The position numbers were made by a program, and so were the translations under genes. A stretch of DNA of 64,000 nucleotides from Mycosarcoma maydis (Eukaryota; Basidiomycota; Ustilaginomycetes; Ustilaginales). Each line of letters opens with the position of its first letter. Position 1 is the first letter of the stretch. The stretch lies in contig NC_026489.1 in NCBI RefSeq assembly GCF_000328475.2, positions 586,985-650,984 on the forward strand. The letters run 5' to 3'. Below, in pieces: positions 59,550 to 64,000 of this stretch. The notes below the pieces were generated by a model. That model saw nothing but the letters and a program-made list of their open reading frames with translations, searched no databases and was not told the DNA's origin.

Positions 59550-60436
59550 ACACTCTGCTTCCCAAAAAGCTCCTACCACGCGCTGTATGCCTTAATGGCA
59601 GGATTGAATGGTCTCAATGAAAGTACTTCGTCTCAGTCTTTCTCAGTATGAACGATAGTAGTCCCGCAAATCATGAGCTTTGAAACAGATGTCCTGTCAT
59701 TATTAAAGGAGTAGAAGGCGGGTCATAGTCAATTGAAGCTGCAACAATGGTCCTGAATAGTTGGACGAAATGCCTTTCAGCACTTACTATTGGTGCGGTG
59801 GATTTGACGGAAACGAACGAAAGCAAGAATCAGCTCAACAGCCTGAGTCGTGCCAAATACCATGTCAGTGGTCTCCAAGCGAAGTTCGAGACTCGAACCT
59901 TCTGGTTCTACCTTATCCGCACCAGAAGCAGCACACTCTGGAGCGGTGAGAGCACATCGACGTCGGGAACTTCCGGAGACGTAGGATTAGTGCAGCCAGT
60001 CGTTTTCAGGAAGCAATCAAGCTTGGGTAAGGGGCGGAGGCAGACACGAGGCGCCACAGTCACCAGTTTTGTTTCGGAATATGAAAGTGAGTGAGTGTCG
60101 TTTGCAGTCAATCGACATGCTACTCTTGGTATCTAACACTGGACGAACTTCGCCGTGCGCTGTCAACATCGATCTGAACTGACTTAACTCGCGACTTATC
60201 ACGTATTAATAATGCAGCTGAAACGAATCGATCTTAGTTCCCAACGCACAATGCACGTTGCAGTTCATATTGCGATCATTCACGTTGCGATCACTCCTTC
60301 GTTAATTCCCCGATCCTTGTATGTGTCTTCTATGCAGGGTCTTCGTTTTGTGGGTCTTCTTTTTATGAAGCACTCACGCTAGCAACTCAGGACCGTGGAC
60401 TGACAGGAGGCGTGTGTATCGCGAGCTGGCAAGAGC

Positions 60437-60502
60437 GACAGACCGTCTGTCTGCCTTACTCAGGACTTCTGTACATGGTTTAAGAGGCAGACCGTCTGCC
60501 TC
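60437..60502. repeat. Two related inverted repeats with identical CCG loop
   Basis: GACAGA-CCG-TCTGTC at 60437-60451 and GAGGCAGA-CCG-TCTGCCTC at 60484-60502. Both arms are perfectly complementary in each copy, and C/T changes in one arm are matched in the other, so pairing is kept between copies. Confidence 0.8.
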
Positions 60503-60884
60503 ACTCGTGAATTTCTGTATCACGCGTAAGGAATTATTTTAGGATGTGAGATTCACATTGCTAAAGAACTATCACTACAAAATTCAAAAGATCCAACCGA
60601 TTCACAGATACTTGAGATATAATTAGGGGGAAAACCCCCGTGATGGTTCTCGGCAGTTTTGATGAAGGGAAGAAAATGGTGAAAAGATCGCTTAGATTTT
60701 CTGGACTCGAGACTACATACAAAGTGAGCATATTTATGTCTTTATGAACTGCTCGTCCTGCGACTCGGGACATCCATCTCCTCTTTCCTTCCCGTCTTCG
60801 CTCTGTGCGGGACGTGGCTTGTGTGCCTTTCGGTGGTAGGCTCTTGCAGAGTAGGCGAGGGCTATCTCATCTCTGCTCACGTTT

Positions 60885-60932
60885 GGTTGAGTAACCCCGG
60901 GTAATCGCGGTTGAGTAACCCTGGGTAATCGC
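60885..60932. repeat. 24-bp tandem duplication
   Basis: Two adjacent 24-bp copies beginning GGTTGAGTAACC and ending GGGTAATCGC, differing at one position (C versus T at base 14). Confidence 0.9.
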
Positions 60933-61206
60933 ACGCAATTTCCGTTTGATCGCGCAGGGACTATGCCGAAATGGTCTTGGTCAACCATTGTATCTTCAAC
61001 TCAGATTCGTGATTCACGGTTCAAATTTGAAAGGGGTCTGTGCTGCGAGCGGACCTTCTCCACTCGTGACTGTAACACAATTTGCTCGTCCGAGTGCGCC
61101 CTGCATTTGGTGTTGCACCCTTTTTCTTCCTTTCTTAACGCCTCCTTCCAAACATCTCACCACTTTGTCCTCGTTCCCTACTCCTGTTTTTGCCAACACT
61201 CCAATC

Positions 61207-62381
61207 ATGTCTTCGAGCTCGATAGAGCCGCAGCAAGAATCACATCAGCGCATCGGCTACGATACCAGTGCCCGGAAATGGGCTGGTCAAGGCATCGCGG
61301 TAATCAGTGACAGAAGTGGCCAGGTGCTCCTTTCCGTCCCAATCCAGTTCCTTAGTCAAGGATTGGTCAACAATTTCGGTTTTGTGCTTCAGAGCATTCA
61401 CATGTCCTACGATGTGAAAGACGGCCAAATTCGCAGCGATCAAGGTGTCGAATGTAGCCCTCTGGACGCTGTTACTCCTGGTCGCTTCGTGTACTGGAAT
61501 CCTGGTATGCACAGATTACAAGGAGCCTGCCTCGCCATCTCTGTATTGCGATCCGGATGGACCGCTAACAAAACCTACTACTTCTCCACATCTTCGCGAC
61601 ACAGAGATTGTCTGTTGCAGGCCACGCATCGGACCCCGTTTCAAGTTCATGTCGAGACCTCCTCACGCTGGCGATGATCTGGCAAGCACGATGAGCGATT
61701 CTAAACGATCCTCTGCAAATCAGGTGTGTTTGACATTCGACGAAGCAAGGTATACATATTCTACACCAGGATCTTTCAGCTCACTCTGTGTCTTTCCACA
61801 CCTCATCAGTCCAAATTTCGTTTCACAGTGGTAGCAAGAGATTATTTTTGTCTGGTTTCAGACGTTGAATACCCCTCTTGCACAGCGGCTCATATTCTCC
61901 CAGTTTCTCGGCCCGAGGTTCGTATATACTTCTACCGCTTTGCCTTACATGAATGCATCCGCTGATCACCAGACTTTATTGGCCTTAGTATTACACCGAA
62001 GTCTTGGGAGACGCGCCTACTTCCTTGTTCCAAACTCAGTTCGGAATTCTACTACGAGACGACATTCATCATGCTTTCGACAGAGGGCATATCGCTCTAT
62101 ATCCTTTGGTGAGTGGTCACCTAAACCGTGTTAAGCTGCTCTTGACGGTAACAATACTAATGAGCATTGTCCATTTATCGCCCCAGATGAATGCGGAGAA
62201 CGAGCTCGTGGTTCACATCTTCTATCCTGAAACACAATCTCAGAAGGAGTTTCATGGAAAGATTTTACGCCCAAGTAACCGCTTTCGTGGCCCATCAGAT
62301 GACTATCCTGACACACAAATGCTGCTCTTTCATTATCAGCAGTGTGTGATCAAGTGCTTAAGAGGTTGGTCTGCTTTCTGA
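61207..62381 (+). CDS. HNH-nuclease-domain protein, 5 exons (inferred)
   Basis: Exons 61207-61504, 61605-61723, 61810-61917, 61989-62108 and 62187-62381 join in frame to 279 residues. Introns are 71-100 bp and GT-AG, one with the weaker donor GTTCGT. The N-terminal 100 residues (MSSSSIEPQQESHQRIGYDT...) are unrecognised. From exon 3 the HNH_2-type core appears: SKFRFTVVARDYFC, then CTAAHILPVSRPE, then FQTQFGILLRDDIHHAFDRG, that is the His, Asn-position and final His/Asp region. The C-terminus has HIFYPETQSQKEFHG and LLFHYQQCVIKCLRG. Such HNH proteins occur as lineage-specific families in smut and other basidiomycete genomes; their role is unknown to me. The last few residues are uncertain, as another intron near 62365 is possible. 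Confidence 0.65.
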
Positions 62382-64000
62382 TGTGCGCCGCTTTCGCATC
62401 CACTTGCCTTCACCAACTAAGCGAATCCGACCTGTTCGTAAACCCTGATCCCATTGCTTCTGCCTCTCGACAAGCGATCACGTTCCCGTCCAGAGCGCAG
62501 CGCATCGCCCGAGATGAGCCACCGGAAACGCTAGAAAAGGCCGGAAGGGGAGCAGATCTCGAGACCAATGGTGAAATGTAGTTGGCATTGTCACAGGTCG
62601 AAATCGCGCATATTGTTTCCAGTCCAGAAAGGCTCTCGTCGATGGAGGGTCGTCATTGTGTGATCCATGATCATCATCGAAAAAGAAACGCAAGTTACGG
62701 TACCTTGGCCTTAGGTGTAGGCTTTTGGCCTCAGTCAAACTAACCGACAATGTGGCATTCGTCGCCGGCAGCGATTCGCTAGCGTACTGGAGTCAAGTGA
62801 AGGATGGAAAATGCGAACCACTATGCAGAGACAGGATGTAAATTTTGAACAGGCTAGGCTAAGCTGGCAACGGCAAATCATGGCGAGGAACAATCTTGAT
62901 TCTCGTGCGCGGTTGCCACTGGATAGCAAGTCTGAGGAAAAGTTGGGGCAAGCTCAAGAGGGTAGTAGGGGAAGCAAAATATTGTGCCCAAGGGCAAGTT
63001 CCGGGGGCTTTGGAATATCACACCATCTGCGCTGATGAACATCCAGGCGACAAGTGACACTTGTCATGATACAAATGTCTGGAGACCGCAAAGGATCACA
63101 GTACGCACGATGGAAGGGTCAAATGATCTGTGTGGCCCAGCAGGAATAAGTTCCTTGCTAGCTTCCTTCTATCATCCAAGACCTTTTCGAATTTTTAAAC
63201 GAACGATAATGGCTCACTGAGCCACTAAACGATCCACCATCACTTTGGCCATTGCTCCAGCATTGGTCTACTGTACATAATTGCAGAAGAAGAACTACGT
63301 TCATCCGATGGAAGCTCGAACAGCACAAGCAATCAAGATGCCCAGGTCCAAGACATATTCCGATTGGCAAGAATTCTGGGCACCAAGCAGAATGAGACTT
63401 TGCAACAATCCGCGTTTGTTGGCTCTGCTAGACAGGCTCGGTCAATCTGGTGCGCAATTGATCAGAACCACAGCGTAATCTCGGGGGCAAGTTCACGCAT
63501 CGTATGATGCATCGAGCCAATGTCTGCGCTGCATCGTGGGAAGAAAGAGCCCCCACAGACTGGATGCATGCTGGCTCGACGAGCAGGATGAGGAGATGGC
63601 CAATAATTCTACTGCTGCGTCTGCTTCTGTAACGATTTGCTCGAGCAAATCGGCATTGGGGAGATCTTGCTCATGACTGTCGAGTCGATTAAGTCCCATC
63701 TTGACGGCAAGACAGATCGCCATAGTGTTGAAGGTTGCGTAGGTGCGATGTCAACGGCGATGGAGATAATAGTGGCGCATGGATACAACCGCTTAAAGCA
63801 AGGTCATCGCGGGTGTTTCGAGTCGCGAGTCCAGATACAAGAGATCGAGTGCCGCGTCGCAAAACGCTTGGGAAGCAGCATCGAGATTGGCTTGACTGAC
63901 AAAGTCGAGGCTATAATGCTGGAGTTCCTCGATGGTGAGATGGTGAAAGGAACCCAGCAATAAAAAAAACACCAACAGCCAGCCAGATGCCGTGGGGTTC
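62382..64000. other. Right-edge region with fragmentary coding signal
   Basis: Short open frames of 60-108 codons occur on both strands but none is recognisable. On the minus strand, frames at 63975-63793 (includes TIEELQHYSLDFVSQANLDA) and 63723-63493 (begins MAICLAVKMGLNRLDSHEQ) look more protein-like than their neighbours and could be exons of a gene that enters from the right, but no clean splice join was found. The rest of the region may be degenerate sequence. Confidence 0.3.

Larger units (their letters stand above)
59550..61206. other. Spacer with paired hairpins and a 24-bp direct repeat
   Basis: No gene recognised. It contains two short inverted repeats with the same loop (60437 and 60484), a 24-bp tandem duplication (60885-60932) and single CGTGATT motifs. 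The ORF at 59747-60094 has no recognisable features. Confidence 0.5.

Noticed and set aside
59860..59930. tRNA-like internal promoter, GTTCGAGACTCGAAC
   Set aside because: The box is a palindrome, but no acceptor stem, anticodon arm or properly spaced A box can be folded on either strand.
48..64000. CRISPR-like reading of the TCACGA arrays
   Set aside because: Units are 6-7 bp without unique spacers, and the host is a eukaryote.

Overview
The window reads as nuclear DNA of a basidiomycete, most likely a smut fungus (Ustilaginales: Ustilago, Sporisorium, Pseudozyma or a relative). The reasons are long, mostly intron-poor genes with short GT-AG introns, moderately GC-rich codon use with strong C-ending bias, wide intergenic spacers full of short tandem repeats, and a recurring TCACGA/TCGTGA motif between genes. 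No phage, bacterial operon, CRISPR, rRNA or convincing tRNA feature was seen, and no intact transposon. I place 24 protein genes, one of them cut by the window edge. Several are spliced, and I give inferred exon coordinates for those.

Layout. 1-838: 5' part of an unrecognised Ser/Pro/Ala-rich gene (minus). 3.2-7.3 kb: TSR3 (rRNA modification) divergent from isocitrate lyase. 8.8-13.5 kb: an ABCG-type half transporter, a spliced short-chain dehydrogenase whose catalytic Tyr is Phe, and the 25-residue ribosomal protein eL41. 14.9-25.7 kb: the RNA polymerase subunit Rpb6, a chitin synthase, the WD40 protein Utp17/Nan1 (WDR75) and a tautomerase-superfamily enzyme. 26.6-34.4 kb: a Zn2Cys6 transcription factor, Pex11 and elongation factor 2. 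35.8-48.9 kb: RanGAP, a TMEM115-like membrane protein, Spb1, eIF3b, an SDHAF1-like LYR protein and Ipi1. 49-59.5 kb: a Sel1-repeat protein, a PhnP-like metallo-hydrolase, a Dal5-type MFS permease and a GH38 alpha-mannosidase. 61.2-62.4 kb: a five-exon HNH-nuclease-domain gene. The last 1.6 kb holds only fragmentary coding signal.

Together. Eight of the 24 genes serve ribosome assembly, transcription or translation (TSR3, RPL41, RPO26, UTP17, EF2, SPB1, eIF3b, IPI1), scattered on both strands among metabolic genes. Isocitrate lyase and Pex11 both belong to growth on C2 or fatty-acid carbon. Alpha-mannosidase and the permease suggest glycan and nitrogen recycling, and the SDHAF1-like protein serves respiratory complex II. 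Nothing indicates operon-like co-transcription.

The strongest unexplained signal is the intergenic motif. Six-base cores TCACGA or its complement TCGTGA occur in pairs and short arrays, and neighbouring cores are offset by exactly 7 bp whether they lie in direct or inverted orientation.
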